DNA of 64,000 nucleotides, taken from Mycolicibacterium sp. MU0053 (lineage in GTDB: Bacteria > Actinomycetota > Actinomycetes > Mycobacteriales > Mycobacteriaceae). The notes under the pieces were generated by a model. That model did no database searches and was not told the origin of the DNA. It worked only from the letters and a program-made list of their open reading frames with translations. Positions within the stretch are counted from its first letter, which is position 1. Each line of letters opens with the position of its first letter. The stretch covers positions 496,001-560,000 of the forward strand of contig NZ_OY726397.1 in NCBI RefSeq assembly GCF_963378095.1, given 5' to 3'. Positions 1-12,058 of this stretch are shown here, piece by piece. Position numbers and translations under genes: made by a program.

Positions 1-3000
1 GCGGTGGCGGCATGCAAGTTCCATGCGCCGTAAACCTTTGGTGCCCAGTCCCGCTCAATCAGTTCGTCGGTGATGTTGGTCAGGATGGCGTCGTCGATGA
101 CACCGGCCGCATGCAACACTCCCCGCACCGGGAGCCCGGACGCCGTCGCTGTAGCCACCACGCGGTCGGCCGTCTCGGGGGCGGCGATGTCGCCGCACAT
201 CACGACGACGTCGGCACCGGCAACCCGGATGAGCTCGATCGTTTCCAGCGTCTTGGTATCGGGCTGAGAACGGGAGATGAGGACGATTCGCCCGCACCCG
301 GCCGCGCCCAGTTTCTCCGCGAAGAACAACCCCAGCCCGCCCAGGCCGCCGGTGATGATGTACGAACCGTCGGCGCGAAACGCCTGAATGTTCTCCGGGG
401 GCAGCACCACATTGCTGTTTCCCGCATGCGGGATGTCGAGGATGAGTTTCCCGGTGTGTTGAGCCGCGCTCATCTGCCGCAGCGCCGTGGCGGCGTCGGT
501 GAGCGGGAAGTGCGTGCTTTCGGGCAACGGCAACGTACCGTCGGCGGTGAGTTGGTACACCGTCCTGAGCAGGTCGCGCACCCGCGCGGGATGACTGACC
601 GACATCAACCCTAGATCGAGGCCGTAGAACGCGAGGTTGCGACGGAACGGGAACAAACCCAGCTTGGTGTCCCCGTAGATGTCACGCTTTCCGATTTCGA
701 CGAATCGACCTCCGAGAGCAAGCAATTCGATACCGGCGCGCTGGGCAGCACCAATAACCGAGTTCAGCACGATGTCGACGCCGTAGCCGTCGGTGGCATT
801 GCGGATCTGGTCCGCGAAGTCGACACTGCGGGAGTCGTAAACGTGCGCGATGCCCATGTCGCGCAGCAGTTGTCGGCGCTGCTCGCTGCCGGCGGTGGCG
901 AATATCTCCGCGCCGGCGGCGCGGGCGATCGCGATTGCCGCCTGGCCGACTCCGCCGGTTGCCGAGTGGATCAGCACCTTGTCGCCGGCCTTGATGCGCG
1001 CCAGGTCATTGAGGCCGTACCAGGCGGTTGCGTGCGCGGTGGTGACCGCCGCGGCCTGATCGTCGGTCAGGCCGGGCGGCAGCGTCACGGCCATCCGACT
1101 GTCGCACGTGACGAACGTGGCCCAGCAGCCCTCTGCAGACAACCCGCCAACATGATCGCCGACCTGGTGCTCGGTGACATCGGGCCCGACCGCGGTCACC
1201 ACCCCGGCGAAATCGGTACCCAGTTGTGGCAGGTGCCCGTCGAACGCAGGGTAACGGCCGAAGGCGATCAGCACATCCGCGAAGTTGATACTGGATGCCG
1301 TGATCGCGACCTCGATCTGTCCCGGCCCGGGTGGAATCCGCTTGCAGGCCACAAGTTCCATCGACTCCAGGTCGCCCGGTGTACGGATCTGCAGACGCAT
1401 CCCATCGCATTCAGGGTGGCTGACTACGGTTTGCCGATCCTCGGGGCGCAGCGGAGTGGCGCGCAGCCGCGCGGTGTACCAGTGTCCGTCCCGCCAGGCG
1501 GTCTCGTCCTCCTCCGACCCGCCGATCAGTTGCTGTGCCAGTTGCTCAGGGTCAGTGGCCTCGTCCAGGTCGATCTGAGTGGCATCCAAATGGGGATGTT
1601 CAGCGGCGATCACCCTGATCAATCCCCACAGCCCGGCCTGCTCGAGGTTTGGCGTTTCGCCGGTCAGCACGCTGTGGGCGTTGCGGGTCACCACGTACAG
1701 CCGCGGTAGCTCGCCCGGCATGTCTGGCAGTTCGCGCGTGATATGCACCAGGTGTCTGACGTACTCGCTGCCCAGCGCCGGGGACCGGTCCTCGGTTGCG
1801 TTGTCGGTGGAGCCGCGCTCCGGTGCGGTGAGAACCACGACGCCGGTGAATGCACCGGTGCGAAGCAGACTTGTCAGTCGTGCGCCGTTCGTGCCGTTGT
1901 CGACATTTGTCGGCCAGTGCAGTGTGTTGCACTGGGCGCCATACCTTTTGAGCCCGCCCGCCACGGCGTCCGCCAGCGCGTCGTCGGTAGGGGCGGAGCT
2001 GACCAGCAGCCAATTGCCGGCCTCGACGAATTCCGATTCCGGCAGTTCCCGTTGTTGCCACTCGATGGTCAGCAGCCCCTCGGACAACACCCGGTCCCGT
2101 CGAACCTGCTCGGAACCGGTACCGAGCTGCAGCCCCTGCACGGCGATCAGCACATTCCCGTCCTCGTCGAGGACATCGATATCGGCCTCTACCCGAGTTC
2201 CGTCGGCACAGGTGACGCGGGTATGGCAGTAGTGCGCGTTGCGGGCCGAGCCATAGGTGCGTAGCCGCCGAACACCCACGGGCAGCCCGAGCATGTCGGT
2301 GCCGATGGCCCGAACGGATGGATGAGCTTCGAGGGACTGGAAACATGCATCCAGAAGCGCGGGGTGCACGTCGTAGGCGTCCTGCTGCGATCGAATCGAG
2401 CGCGGCAGCGCGACCTCGGCCAGCACGGTGCCGGTCGAATCGTCACCGGTGTGCACCGCGGCCAGGCCGGCAAACGCCGGACCATACTGAACGCCGTGTT
2501 GAGCCACCCGTCCCCGGATCTCGGCGCCGTCCTCGCGGCTCGGATGCGCCGCGAGTAACGCAGCCATGTCATATGGAGCCGGTTGCTCGTCCGCTGCCGC
2601 CTGTAGCACCGCTGCGGCGTGCCGGGTTTGTTCGGTTTCCTGCGTTGTCGCCACCGTGAACCTGATGTGCCCCGGGTCGGACTGCACCGCCGAGGCACCA
2701 ACGGTGGTCTGCTCATCCAGCAACATCGCCTGTTCGAAGCGGAGATCACGAACCTCACCCACATCGCCCAGGACGGTCCGGGCGGCCGCCAGCGCCATCT
2801 CGCAATACCCCGCGCCCGGGAACACGGCGACATCGCGGATCCGGTGGTCGGCGAGCCAGGGTTGAGCGGCGGTGCCGAGGTCGGCCTGCCACACGTGCCG
2901 CTCAGGCTCCTCCTGCAAGTGCACATGCTGGCCCAGCAGCGGATGCACTGCAACGGTGCAAGCGCCATGCGTCGACGATTCCCGACCGCCGCCGGTCAGC

Positions 3001-5702
3001 CACATCCGTTGGTGGGTCCAGGTAGGCAGGGGCGCGTCCACCAACCGCCCGCTCGGGTAGTGCACGGCGAAGTCGACCGCCGCACCCGCGCAGTGCAGGT
3101 CCGCCACGAACGGGCGCAACCCGTAGGGGAGCGCTTGCTCGCGGCGCATTGCTGCCACGGCAGCCAGCGGTATGTCGCGGCTGAGGGCAGTCTGCTCGAG
3201 CGCACGGGTGAGCAACGGATGAGGCGCCAACTCGGCGAAGACGCGGTGACCGTCTTCCAGGGCGGCCTGCACAGCCGTGGCGAACCGGACCATCCGGCGC
3301 ATGTTGGTCACCCAATATGCGGCATCGCAGACCGGTTCCTCGCGCGGGTCGAAAAGGGTTGCCGAATAGAACGGAACTTCCGGAGTCTTGGGGTTGAGGT
3401 CGGAGAGTGCGGCGCCCAACTCGTCGACGATCGGGTCGACTTGAGGCGAATGGAAGGCGACGTCGACGGGGACCTTGCGGGCCATCACCTCACGCTTCTC
3501 CCAGGCTGCGATCAGGTCGTCAACCGAATTCGTCGCGCCGGCGATCACCGTGGACTGGGGCGAGGTCACCACCGCGACCACGACATCGTCGATACCGCGG
3601 GCGGTCAGTTCTGAAAGCACTTCCTTGGCAGGCAATTCCACCGCCGCCGTGGCGCCGTTGCCGGCGACACGGGACATCAGCCGGGATCGGCGGCAGATCA
3701 GCCGCGCCCCATCCTCGAGCGATAGCGCGCCCGCGACAACGGCAGCGGCCGCCTCGCCGACTGAGTGCCCGATGACCGCACCAGGTCGTACGCCATAGGC
3801 CGCCATGGCGGCGGCCAGCCCGATCTGCATCGCGAATAGCGTCGGCTGGATTTGGTCCTGACCGCTCGGGAGCAACGGCGCCGACATCGCAGCGGTGACC
3901 GAGAATCCGGCCTCCCCCTCGATGAGCGGTTCCAGTTGCGCGATGACGCCGGCAAACACCGGTTCGGCCGCCAGCAGTTCGGCACCCATCTCCGCCCATT
4001 GCGAACCCTGCCCGGAGAACACCCACACCGGACCCCGATCATCGAGTCCGACCGCGGTCGGATACGGAGTGTCACCGTCGGCGACCTCGCGCAACGCCGC
4101 GGCCAGGTCGGTCCGGGTGCGGGCCGTGACCGCGGTGCGCACCGATCGGTGCCCGCGCCGACGCGCCAGCGTATAGGCCAGGTCCGGCAGGGCCACGTCG
4201 TCATGCGCGGCCACCCAGTTCGCCAGCCGGCCTGCGGTGCGGCGCAGTTCCTCGGGCGAGGTGGACGACAGCGGAAACAGCAGCGGTGCTGATGATTCGG
4301 CCGTCCCGTCTGCGGGACCGACGTCCGATGAACACGCATCGGGCGGTTCCGGCACCTGCTCCAGAATGGCGTGCACGTTGGTCCCCGACACCCCGTACGA
4401 CGACACCGCGGCGCGCCGGGGCGCGTCGTGGTGTGCTGGCCACTGCGTGTTCTCTTGCGGTACAAAGAGATTCGTCGAGATTTGGGCCATCGCATCGGGC
4501 AGTCGGTTGAAGTGCAGATTTTGCGGAATGACGCCGTGCTGCAGCGCGAGGACCGCCTTCATCAGACCCAGGGTGCCGGAGGTCGACTGAGTGTGTCCGA
4601 AGTTGGTCTTCACGGCGGCGAGTGCGCACGGGCCGTCCACGCCGTATACCTCGGCCAGACTGGCGTATTCGATCGGGTCGCCGGTAGCGGTACCGGTGCC
4701 GTGCGTTTCCACCATTCCCACCGTGGAAGCGTCCACCCCGGCGGCCGCCAGTGCCGCGCGGTACGCCGCGACCTGCGCCGGGCGCGACGGTGTGGCGATG
4801 TTGACGGTGTGGCCATCTTGATTCGCGGATGTGCCGCGAATGACAGCCAGGATCCGGTCACCGTCTCGCTGCGCGTCGGACAAGCGTTTCAGCAGCACCA
4901 CGACGCAGCCCTCGCCCGGAACGAAGCCGTCCGCCGCGGCATCGAAGGCGTGGCAACGACCGGTGGCGGACAGCATGCCTTCCGCCGACCCCGCGGACCA
5001 TTTTCGTGGGTCCAAGGCCAGGGTGGCGGCACCGGCCAGGGCGAGTTCACTTTCGCGCTCATGCAGGCTGCGACAGGCCAGGTGGACGGCGGTCAGGCCG
5101 GAGGAACAGGCGCTGTCCACGGTGAGTGCGGGACCGTGAAGCCCGAGCGCATAGGAGACCCGGCCCGAGGCCAAGCTGAAGTTGTTCCCGCTGAAGCCAT
5201 ACGGCCCCTCTACCGCGTGGGCGTCGGCAGCCAACAACTGGTAGTCGGCATGCGTCAACCCGACGAATACACCGGTCAGCGAATCGGCCAACTGCTGACG
5301 AGTGAGACCGGCATGTTCCATGGCCTCCCAAGAGGTTTCCAGGAGTATCCGGTGCTGTGGGTCGCTGGCGATGGCCTCACGCTCGTTGATCCCGAAGAAC
5401 TCGTAGTCGAAGCCGGCAACGTCGTCCAGAAACGCGCCCCACTTCGACACCGAGCGGCCGGGCACCCCCGGTTCCGGATCGTAGTATTCGCTGGCGTCCC
5501 AGCGGTCCGGCGGAACCTCGGTGACCAGGTCATCGCCCCGAAGTAGCGCCTCCCACAGGTGCTCCGGGGACTCGATGCCGCCCGGGAGCCGGCACGCCAT
5601 GCCGATGACGGCAACCGGGGTGACCGGCTGGGCGTGCGCAGGATGGACGGCGTCGAAGCCTGAGCCCGACGACGAATGTTGCTCGGTCGCGGATGTAACC
5701 AC
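1..5702 (-). CDS. Mas-like type I polyketide synthase (KS-AT-DH-ER-KR), 3' end outside window
   Basis: An iterative-type modular PKS that would elongate an activated fatty acid with fully reduced two-carbon steps. About 1900 codons are visible, all in one frame. Ketosynthase: Cys199 in DSACSSG, His334 in HGTGT, His370 in KTNFGH. Acyltransferase: Ser647 in GHSVGE, and DVAFHS with Phe750. Dehydratase: His953 in LADHR. Enoylreductase: NADPH motif [10 protein letters not shown] at about 1579. Ketoreductase: GGLGGLG at about 1785. The rest of KR and the ACP, about 200 residues by family length, lie beyond the edge. The GTG start is chosen for its GGGGGAG ribosome site and the family-like N-terminus. 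The order and the KS sequence resemble Mas, Pks2 and Pks5. It is divergent from a FAAL, the usual loader of such PKSs. The lipid product cannot be named from sequence. Confidence 0.93.
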   Translation of the reverse strand, partial: MVTSATEQHSSSGSGFDAVHPAHAQPVTPVAVIGMACRLPGGIESPEHLWEALLRGDDLVTEVPPDRWDASEYYDPEPGVPGRSVSKWGAFLDDVAGFDYEFFGINEREAIASDPQHRILLETSWEAMEHAGLTRQQLADSLTGVFVGLTHADYQLLAADAHAVEGPYGFSGNNFSLASGRVSYALGLHGPALTVDSACSSGLTAVHLACRSLHERESELALAGAATLALDPRKWSAGSAEGMLSATGRCHAFDAAADGFVPGEGCVVVLLKRLSDAQRDGDRILAVIRGTSANQDGHTVNIATPSRPAQVAAYRAALAAAGVDASTVGMVETHGTGTATGDPIEYASLAEVYGVDGPCALAAVKTNFGHTQSTSGTLGLMKAVLALQHGVIPQNLHFNRLPDAMAQISTNLFVPQENTQWPAHHDAPRRAAVSSYGVSGTNVHAILEQVPEPPDACSSDVGPADGTAESSAPLLFPLSSTSPEELRRTAGRLANWVAAHDDVALPDLAYTLARRRGHRSVRTAVTARTRTDLAAALREVADGDTPYPTAVGLDDRGPVWVFSGQGSQWAEMGAELLAAEPVFAGVIAQLEPLIEGEAGFSVTAAMSAPLLPSGQDQIQPTLFAMQIGLAAAMAAYGVRPGAVIGHSVGEAAAAVVAGALSLEDGARLICRRSRLMSRVAGNGATAAVELPAKEVLSELTARGIDDVVVAVVTSPQSTVIAGATNSVDDLIAAWEKREVMARKVPVDVAFHSPQVDPIVDELGAALSDLNPKTPEVPFYSATLFDPREEPVCDAAYWVTNMRRMVRFATAVQAALEDGHRVFAELAPHPLLTRALEQTALSRDIPLAAVAAMRREQALPYGLRPFVADLHCAGAAVDFAVHYPSGRLVDAPLPTWTHQRMWLTGGGRESSTHGACTVAVHPLLGQHVHLQEEPERHVWQADLGTAAQPWLADHRIRDVAVFPGAGYCEMALAAARTVLGDVGEVRDLRFEQAMLLDEQTTVGASAVQSDPGHIRFTVATTQETEQTRHAAAVLQAAADEQPAPYDMAALLAAHPSREDGAEIRGRVAQHGVQYGPAFAGLAAVHTGDDSTGTVLAEVALPRSIRSQQDAYDVHPALLDACFQSLEAHPSVRAIGTDMLGLPVGVRRLRTYGSARNAHYCHTRVTCADGTRVEADIDVLDEDGNVLIAVQGLQLGTGSEQVRRDRVLSEGLLTIEWQQRELPESEFVEAGNWLLVSSAPTDDALADAVAGGLKRYGAQCNTLHWPTNVDNGTNGARLTSLLRTGAFTGVVVLTAPERGSTDNATEDRSPALGSEYVRHLVHITRELPDMPGELPRLYVVTRNAHSVLTGETPNLEQAGLWGLIRVIAAEHPHLDATQIDLDEATDPEQLAQQLIGGSEEDETAWRDGHWYTARLRATPLRPEDRQTVVSHPECDGMRLQIRTPGDLESMELVACKRIPPGPGQIEVAITASSINFADVLIAFGRYPAFDGHLPQLGTDFAGVVTAVGPDVTEHQVGDHVGGLSAEGCWATFVTCDSRMAVTLPPGLTDDQAAAVTTAHATAWYGLNDLARIKAGDKVLIHSATGGVGQAAIAIARAAGAEIFATAGSEQRRQLLRDMGIAHVYDSRSVDFADQIRNATDGYGVDIVLNSVIGAAQRAGIELLALGGRFVEIGKRDIYGDTKLGLFPFRRNLAFYGLDLGLMSVSHPARVRDLLRTVYQLTADGTLPLPESTHFPLTDAATALRQMSAAQHTGKLILDIPHAGNSNVVLPPENIQAFRADGSYIITGGLGGLGLFFAEKLGAAGCGRIVLISRSQPDTKTLETIELIRVAGADVVVMCGDIAAPETADRVVATATASGLPVRGVLHAAGVIDDAILTNITDELIERDWAPKVYGAWNLHAAT

Positions 5703-5961
5703 GTGTCTCCCCCTCACAGCAGACCGAGCAACGGCATGGCATGGCCGTTGCTGGGCTCGCTTCCCCCTCGTGTGAGCCTGATACCGACGCCGGTGTCGCG
5801 TTTCCCCCGGACTTCAGCGCAAGCAGTAGGCAGTCACTACGCCTAACGGTAGGTACGTGCAGCCGAGTTGTCTCGAAATCTGAGCAATCTGTCGGTGCTG
5901 GAGCGCACCGAATGTTTGCTGCCGTTTCCGCAGATGCGGTCGGGACCACCGCGCTACCCTG
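5703..5961. promoter_or_regulatory. Divergent intergenic region between pks and fadD
   Basis: This gap of about 259 bp must hold both divergent promoters. On the plus strand a TACCCT hexamer at 5955-5960 ends one base before the fadD ATG, and no convincing ribosome site precedes that ATG. A leaderless transcript beginning near the in-frame GTG at 5968 is therefore possible. No KstR-type box or strong palindrome was seen here. Confidence 0.4.
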
Positions 5962-7707
5962 ATGCCCGTGGGGGACACAACTATTCTGACTGTGCTGCGC
6001 GAACGTGCCGGTCTGCAGGGCGACGACCCGGCGCTCACGTTCATCGACTACGACCAGGACTGGTCCGGGGTCCCGGAAAGCCTGACGTACGCGCAGCTAT
6101 ATCGGCGGACGCGCAACGTTGCCCGTGAACTCCAACGGTGCGGTTCGGCAGGCGACCGCGCGGTGATCTTGGCGCCGCACGGGTTGGACTACATCGTCGG
6201 GTTTCTCGGCGCGCTGCAGGCCGGCCGGATCGCGGTTCCGCTGTCCGTTCCGCTGGGTGGCGTCAGCGATGAACGCGTCACCTCGGTGCTCCGCGATGCG
6301 TCGCCGTCGGTCGTGCTCACCACCTCGCCCATCGCAGAGCTGGTGGCGGAGTACGTCGAGGCGCAACCCGGGGCTTCCACCCCGGCGATCGTCGAGGTGG
6401 ACCGACTCGATCTTGATGACCCGTCCGGGTCGATTGCCGCGGCCCAAAACCACACGGACATCGCGTATTTGCAATACACGTCGGGGTCGACACGGCAGCC
6501 GGCCGGGGTGATGATGTCGCACAGCAATCTGTTGGCCAATTTCGAACAGCTGATGTCCAGCTACTTCGCCGAGTACGGAAACCTGGCTCCGCCCGGCACC
6601 AGCATCGTGTCCTGGCTGCCGTTTTATCACGACATGGGCTTGTACCTGGGAGTCTGTGCGCCGGTGCTGGCCGGAGTTCCCGCCACGCTCATGAGCCCGG
6701 TGGCTTTCCTGCAACGCCCGGCCCGGTGGATCCAATTGCTGGCGACCAATGGTCGCACCTACACGGCGGCGCCGAACTTCGCGTTCGAGTTGGCCGCACG
6801 CAAGACATCGGATGAGGACATGGCCGGGCTCGATCTTGCCGATGTTCTGGTCGTCGTCACTGGCAGCGAGCGGGTACACCCGGCAACGCTGCGACGCTTC
6901 ACCAAGCGATTCGCCCCTTTCAAACTGCGCGAAGCGGTGGTGCGGCCGTCGTACGGGCTCGCCGAAGCGACGGTTTACGTGGCGACCGACGTCGCGGATC
7001 GACCGCCGGCCATCGTGCGCTTCGACACCGAGAAGTTGACCGCCGGCACGGCACAGCGCTGCGAGAGCACCGGCGGCACACCACTGGTCAGCTACGGGAT
7101 GCCGCAGTCACCGCTGATTCGCATCGTGGATTCGGAGACATGCAGGGAGTGCCCGGCGGACACCGTCGGTGAGATCTGGGTGCACGGCGACAACGTCGCG
7201 TCCGGTTATTGGCAGAAGCCGAAGGAGACCGCGGCCACGTTCGGTGGCCGGCTCAGCACTCCGTCGGCCGGCACGCCCGAGGGTCCCTGGCTGCGCACCG
7301 GGGACCTGGGATTCGTCTCTGAGGATGAACTGTTCGTCATCGGACGGATCAAGGACCTGTTGATCGTGTACGGCCGCAATCACTCGCCCGACGACATCGA
7401 GGCGACAATCCAGGAAATCACCAAGGGTAGGTGTGTGGCGATCGCGGTTCCGGACGGTTCGACCGAAAAGCTGGTCGTCATTTTCGAAGTCAAGACGCGC
7501 GGCGATTCTCGGGAAGCGATCCTGGACCACCTCGCCGACCTCAAGCGCGAAGTGACCGCTGCGGTATTCGACGTGCACGGCCTGGCGGTCGCGGACGCGG
7601 TTCAGGTGTCGCCGGGGTCGATCCCGGTCACCACCAGCGGCAAGGTCAGGCGTGCACTGTGTGTGGAGCAGTATCGGCAGGGCCAGTTCGCCCGCTTGGA
7701 CGCATGA
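5962..7707 (+). CDS. Fatty-acyl-AMP ligase (FAAL, FadD23/FadD26-like)
   Basis: Predicted to adenylate a fatty acid and pass it as acyl-AMP to the adjacent PKS rather than to CoA. The 581 residues match the FAAL family length (about 580). The ATP-binding loop YTSGSTRQP is at about 172-180, and SGSERV and the adenylation-core GLAEATVYV follow. The C-terminal hinge region carries GDLGF and the lysine-bearing TTSGKVRR segment. The stretch from SYGMPQSP to [15 protein letters not shown] is very like FadD23/FadD26. The ATG start gives the family N-terminus MPVGD...RERAG. Its stop overlaps the next gene by four bases (ATGA), so it leads an operon with the hydrolase. The exact fatty acid is unknown. 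Confidence 0.92.
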   Translation: MPVGDTTILTVLRERAGLQGDDPALTFIDYDQDWSGVPESLTYAQLYRRTRNVARELQRCGSAGDRAVILAPHGLDYIVGFLGALQAGRIAVPLSVPLGGVSDERVTSVLRDASPSVVLTTSPIAELVAEYVEAQPGASTPAIVEVDRLDLDDPSGSIAAAQNHTDIAYLQYTSGSTRQPAGVMMSHSNLLANFEQLMSSYFAEYGNLAPPGTSIVSWLPFYHDMGLYLGVCAPVLAGVPATLMSPVAFLQRPARWIQLLATNGRTYTAAPNFAFELAARKTSDEDMAGLDLADVLVVVTGSERVHPATLRRFTKRFAPFKLREAVVRPSYGLAEATVYVATDVADRPPAIVRFDTEKLTAGTAQRCESTGGTPLVSYGMPQSPLIRIVDSETCRECPADTVGEIWVHGDNVASGYWQKPKETAATFGGRLSTPSAGTPEGPWLRTGDLGFVSEDELFVIGRIKDLLIVYGRNHSPDDIEATIQEITKGRCVAIAVPDGSTEKLVVIFEVKTRGDSREAILDHLADLKREVTAAVFDVHGLAVADAVQVSPGSIPVTTSGKVRRALCVEQYRQGQFARLDA

Positions 7708-8495
7708 ACCTGGCGTACGACGACCGCGGCCACGGTGAACCCGTGCTGTTCATTGCCGGCCAGGGCGGCCTTGGACGTACCTGGGGTCTCCACCAGGTCC
7801 CCGCGTTCCTGGCGGCCGGCTATCGGGTCATCACGTTCGACAACCGGGGCGTCGGCGCGACCGCAAACGCAGACGGGTTCACAACGGCAACGATGGTGGC
7901 CGACACAGCGGAGCTGATCGAGCGGCTCGATGCGGCACCGGTACGCATCGTGGCTGTCTCGATGGGTTCCTACATCGCCCAGGAGTTGATGCTCGCCCGC
8001 CCCGAACTGGTGCGGCAGGCAGCGTTGATGGCCACGCGTGCTCGCCACGATCGCACGCGCGAGTTCTTCCGCACCACCGAACGGACCTTGGCGCAGTCCG
8101 GCGTCCGACTCCCGACCCGCTACGAAGCGAAACTGCGTTTGCTTGATAGCTTTTCACCGAAGACCTTGAACGATGACCGGTCGGTTCAAGATTGGATCGA
8201 CACGTTCACGATGTGGCCCGCGGCGTCGACCCCCGGGATCGGCGCCCAGTATGACGTCGCCCCGGAAACCGATCGACGACCGGCCTACGGGTCGATCACC
8301 ACCCCGGTGTTGGTGATCGGATTCGCCGAAGACCTCGTGATGCCCCCGCACCTGGGCGCCGAAGTAGCTGCGGCCCTTCCGAACGGCCGGTACCTGGAGG
8401 TGGCGGACACCGGCCATCTGGGCTTTCTGGAGAGACCACACGCAGTGAACAAGGCGGTGCTGGACTTCTTCGCCGGCGGCGCCGGCCGGGGGTAG
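7704..8495 (+). CDS. Alpha/beta hydrolase, possible thioesterase or acyltransferase partner of the PKS
   Basis: A 263-residue alpha/beta-hydrolase fold protein. The nucleophile elbow AVSMGS puts Ser86 in place, Asp210 lies in [10 protein letters not shown], and His238 in DTGHLGF completes a triad. An oxyanion-type stretch GQGGLGRTW lies near residue 19. The ATG start overlaps the fadD stop by ATGA, which argues for translational coupling. Related mycobacterial PKS loci usually carry a PapA-type acyltransferase; none is visible here. This hydrolase could instead release or transfer the polyketide, but that is inference from position. It could also be an unrelated esterase. Confidence 0.85.
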   Translation: MNLAYDDRGHGEPVLFIAGQGGLGRTWGLHQVPAFLAAGYRVITFDNRGVGATANADGFTTATMVADTAELIERLDAAPVRIVAVSMGSYIAQELMLARPELVRQAALMATRARHDRTREFFRTTERTLAQSGVRLPTRYEAKLRLLDSFSPKTLNDDRSVQDWIDTFTMWPAASTPGIGAQYDVAPETDRRPAYGSITTPVLVIGFAEDLVMPPHLGAEVAAALPNGRYLEVADTGHLGFLERPHAVNKAVLDFFAGGAGRG

Positions 8496-8702
8496 CGCCG
8501 CGCACCGCACGTGCCGACCGACCGGTACCCCGCCTGCACCTGCCTGCCGGCTTCGAACACCGCGCCTTGCCAGGAAGTTTACGGCCGCACCGCGGCTGAA
8601 TTGACGTCTGAGTCGGGAAATGTGCTGAAACCGTAACCACCGTTTCCGGCTCAGGACGCAGGTGATATGCATTACGCTCCGTATCGCGCTGGGGGAGCGA
8701 AT

Positions 8703-9161
8703 TTGACGTCGCTTGCGAGGGGGTTCGCAATTTTGGGGGTACTAAGGCGGGTGTGGATCCCGCTGCTCATACTGGCGGTCCTCGGTGCTGGCGGATTCAC
8801 GGTTTCGCGCCTGCACGGCGTCTTCGGGTCCGAGGTCTACCCGACCTATGCGGATACCGAAGTCGAGGAACGTCCGCCCTACAACCCCAAGCAGTTGGTG
8901 CTCGAGGTTTTCGGCCCGCCCGGCTCGGCAGCCCGGATCAGTTACTTCGATGTCGACGCCGAACCGCAGATCATCGAAAGTGCAAGCTTGCCTTGGTCTT
9001 TGACGTTCGACATGACCGAGACGACCGCGATGGTGAACATCATCGCGCAGAGCGATGCCGACACCGTCGGCTGCCGTATCACCGTCGACGATGAAGTGAA
9101 GGCGGAGCGGGTGCGGCAAGGCGAAAGCGCTTTCACATTCTGTGTGCTGAGGGCCGCATGA
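8703..9161 (+). CDS. MmpS family accessory membrane protein
   Basis: A small MmpS4/MmpS5-type protein, the periplasmic partner of an MmpL transporter. It has one N-terminal membrane segment ([20 protein letters not shown]), then GVFGSE, the conserved [15 protein letters not shown] block and a C-terminal immunoglobulin-like region with [15 protein letters not shown]. The TTG start is preferred because GGGGGAG lies five bases upstream. An in-frame ATG at 8667 and a TTG at 8733 are alternatives, and M. tuberculosis MmpS proteins begin close to the membrane segment. The stop overlaps the mmpL start (ATGA). The 207-bp gap upstream suggests it has its own promoter. Confidence 0.9.
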   Translation: MTSLARGFAILGVLRRVWIPLLILAVLGAGGFTVSRLHGVFGSEVYPTYADTEVEERPPYNPKQLVLEVFGPPGSAARISYFDVDAEPQIIESASLPWSLTFDMTETTAMVNIIAQSDADTVGCRITVDDEVKAERVRQGESAFTFCVLRAA

Positions 9162-12058
9162 GCACCCAGCAGCTCGACGAACCGGTAGACCGAAAGCCGC
9201 CGTTCGTCGCGCGGATGATCTATCGACTCGCGGTGCCGATCATCCTGGGATGGGTACTGATCGCCTACGTCCTGGGCGCGGTCGTCCCGCCTCTCGAACA
9301 GGTCGAGAAGGAGCGCTCCGTATCGCTGATTCCCGAGGGGGCGCCGTCCTTCGAGGCCATGAAGCGGATGGGAGCGCACTTCGAGGAATCGAACTCCAAC
9401 AGCGTGGCGATGATTGTCCTGGAGGGGCAGCAACCACTCGGCGATGAGGCCCATCGCTACTACGACGAGTTGACTCGGCAACTGCGAGCCGACACCGCAC
9501 ACATCCAGCATGTGCAGGACTTCTGGGGGGACCCGCTCACCGCTGGTGCCGCGCAAAGCCCGGACGGCAAAGCCGTATACGTCCAAATGAGTCTCACCGG
9601 CGACCTCGGTCAGGCGTTGGCGAACGAGTCCTTGGCGGCTGTCCGAGACATCGTGGGACAGACGCCCGCGCCGCCGGGGGTCTCCGCCTATGTCACCGGC
9701 CCGGCGGCCCTGGTTGCCGATCTGAGCCAGAGCGGCAACAAAACCGTCCTGCTGGTCACCGGACTCAGCCTCGCCGTGATCTTCACCATGCTGCTGTTGT
9801 TCTTTCGGTCGATCGTCACGGCCGTGGTGCTGCTTTTGCTGGTGGGAATCCAATTGCAGGTGGCCCGCGGAGTGGTCGCACTCCTCGGTGATCAGGAAAT
9901 CATCGGGCTTTCAACGTATGCGGTGAACTTGTTGGTCACGCTCGGGATCGCGGCGGGAACCGATTACGGCATCTTCTTCACCGGGCGGTACCAGGAGGCC
10001 CGCCAAATCGGTGAGGATCGGTTGACGAGCTTCTATACCACTTACCGAAGCGTTGCCAAGGTTGTGCTGGCGTCCGGCTTGACGATCGCCGGAGCGGTGT
10101 TTTGTATGAGTTTCACTCGTCTTCCGTACTTCAAAACCCTGGGCATTCCATGCGCCCTGGGCATGGTCGTCGCGGTCGCGGTGGCGCTGACGCTGATCCC
10201 GGCCGTTCTGGCATTGGGCGGCCGTTTCGGGTTGTTCGAACCCAAGCGAAAAATCATGGTTCGTCGGTGGCGCCGGTTGGGAACGGCGATCGTGCGATGG
10301 CCGGGTCCAATTCTCGTGGCCACTTGCGCCGTATCGCTCATCGGATTGTTGGCATTGCCGGCGTATGAACCGGGCTACAACGACCAGAAATATCTACCGC
10401 ACGATATACCCGCGAACGAGGGGTATGCGGCCGCCGACCGCCATTTTCAGCAATCGCTGATGGTGGCACCCGACATCTTGTTGATCGAAGCCGATCATGA
10501 CCTCCGCAACCCGGCCGACTTCCTCATCTTGAACAAGGTGGCCAAGGAGGTGCAGTCCGTTCCCGGCATTGCTCGGGTCCAGGCTGTCACCCGACCCGAG
10601 GGTAAACCGCTCAAACACACGACGATACCGTTCATGATCAGCATGTCGAATGCCGGTCAGCTGCAACTCCTGCCGTTTCAAAAAGCGCGCATGGACGACT
10701 TGCTGAAGCAGGCAGACGAGATATCCAAAACAGTAGGCGTGATGCAGCGCATGTACGGGTTGATGCAACAACTGGCAGCCACGACCAGCGAGATGGTGGC
10801 CAGAACGCATGAGCTCCAAGAGGTGACCGACGAACTGCGTGATCATATTGCGAACTTCGACGATTTCTTCAGGCCTATTCGCAACTACTTCTACTGGGAA
10901 TCGCATTGCATGAACATCCCGGTGTGCTGGTCGATCAGGAGTTTGTTCGAGGCCCTCGACGGTGTCGATCAAATCAGCGATAAAATGCGTGATCTCGTCG
11001 GTAATCTAGACGAGCTGAATGCGCTTATGCCGCAGCTGATGGCCGAGTTTCCGGCGATGATCTCCACCATGCAGAGCACCCGCACCATGATGCTGGGTAT
11101 GCATAGCACCATGACTGGAATATTTTCCCAAATGGAGGAGATGAGCGACGACGCAACTGCGATGGGTAAGGCTTTTGACACCGCGCAGAACGACGACACT
11201 TTCTACCTGCCGCCGGAAATATTCAGGAACGAAGACTTCAAACGTGTCATGGACGTTTTCATATCGCCGGACGGCACAACGGTGCGCATGCTGGTTACGC
11301 AGCAGGGCGACCCGGTGACACCGGAGGGGATAGCGCGGGCGGGTCCGATTCGGACCGCGGCGGCCGAGGGCCTCAAGGGGACGCCGCTGGAGACCGCCAG
11401 AATTTCCCTCACCGGCAGTGCGGCAATGGGGCAAGACCAAGTGGTTGGTTCAACCTACGATCTCTTGATCGCCGGCGTCGCAGCGCTCTGCCTGATTTTC
11501 ATCATCATGCTGATAATGATCCGCAGTTTGGTGGCCGCCTTGGTCATCGTGGGGACGGTGGCGGTTTCGCTGGGTGCGGCATTCGGACTTTCGGTGCTGA
11601 TCTGGCAGCACATCCTCGGCATGCAACTGCATTGGCTGGTACTCGCGATTGCGCTGATCATTTTGTTGGCGGTCGGATCGGACTACAACCTGCTGCTCGT
11701 CTCACGGATGAAGGAGGAAATCGGCGCCGGCATCAACACGGGGATCATCCGGGCGATGGGTGGTACCGGCACGGTCGTGACTGCAGCGGGGTTGGTGTTC
11801 GCCTTCACCATGATGGCCATGCTGGCCAGTGACGTGCGCACCATCGGCCAAGTGGGCTCGACCATCGGGATCGGCCTGCTGTTCGACACCCTGGTGGTGC
11901 GCGCGTTCATGACCCCGTCGATTGCCGCACTGCTGGGTCGGTGGTTCTGGTGGCCGCAACGGGTGCGACAGCGGCCGGCAAGTGCGCTCCTGCGGGCGAC
12001 GGGGCCCCGGCCGCTGGTCCGTGCGCTCTTGCTGAGTCCGGAAGAACGCTCCCCCTGA
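9158..12058 (+). CDS. MmpL family RND transporter, first of tandem pair
   Basis: A 966-residue inner-membrane RND-type lipid exporter of the MmpL4/MmpL5 type. The N-terminus [14 protein letters not shown] is the first membrane segment. Proton-relay Asp-Tyr pairs occur in both halves, at 269-270 (GTDYGIFF) and 842-843 (GSDYNLLL). Between about 500 and 690 is the long periplasmic coiled-coil insertion rich in Met and Leu that marks MmpL4/5-type members. It is coupled to mmpS upstream and to a second mmpL downstream (TGATG overlap). The genes probably export the product of the adjacent PKS and FAAL, although MmpS4/5-L4/5 systems are also known to export siderophores. Confidence 0.93.
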   Translation: MSTQQLDEPVDRKPPFVARMIYRLAVPIILGWVLIAYVLGAVVPPLEQVEKERSVSLIPEGAPSFEAMKRMGAHFEESNSNSVAMIVLEGQQPLGDEAHRYYDELTRQLRADTAHIQHVQDFWGDPLTAGAAQSPDGKAVYVQMSLTGDLGQALANESLAAVRDIVGQTPAPPGVSAYVTGPAALVADLSQSGNKTVLLVTGLSLAVIFTMLLLFFRSIVTAVVLLLLVGIQLQVARGVVALLGDQEIIGLSTYAVNLLVTLGIAAGTDYGIFFTGRYQEARQIGEDRLTSFYTTYRSVAKVVLASGLTIAGAVFCMSFTRLPYFKTLGIPCALGMVVAVAVALTLIPAVLALGGRFGLFEPKRKIMVRRWRRLGTAIVRWPGPILVATCAVSLIGLLALPAYEPGYNDQKYLPHDIPANEGYAAADRHFQQSLMVAPDILLIEADHDLRNPADFLILNKVAKEVQSVPGIARVQAVTRPEGKPLKHTTIPFMISMSNAGQLQLLPFQKARMDDLLKQADEISKTVGVMQRMYGLMQQLAATTSEMVARTHELQEVTDELRDHIANFDDFFRPIRNYFYWESHCMNIPVCWSIRSLFEALDGVDQISDKMRDLVGNLDELNALMPQLMAEFPAMISTMQSTRTMMLGMHSTMTGIFSQMEEMSDDATAMGKAFDTAQNDDTFYLPPEIFRNEDFKRVMDVFISPDGTTVRMLVTQQGDPVTPEGIARAGPIRTAAAEGLKGTPLETARISLTGSAAMGQDQVVGSTYDLLIAGVAALCLIFIIMLIMIRSLVAALVIVGTVAVSLGAAFGLSVLIWQHILGMQLHWLVLAIALIILLAVGSDYNLLLVSRMKEEIGAGINTGIIRAMGGTGTVVTAAGLVFAFTMMAMLASDVRTIGQVGSTIGIGLLFDTLVVRAFMTPSIAALLGRWFWWPQRVRQRPASALLRATGPRPLVRALLLSPEERSP

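Noticed and set aside
8667..8702. ATG start for mmpS 12 codons upstream
   Set aside because: Only a weak ribosome site precedes it, while GGGGGAG precedes the TTG; kept as an alternative, not excluded.
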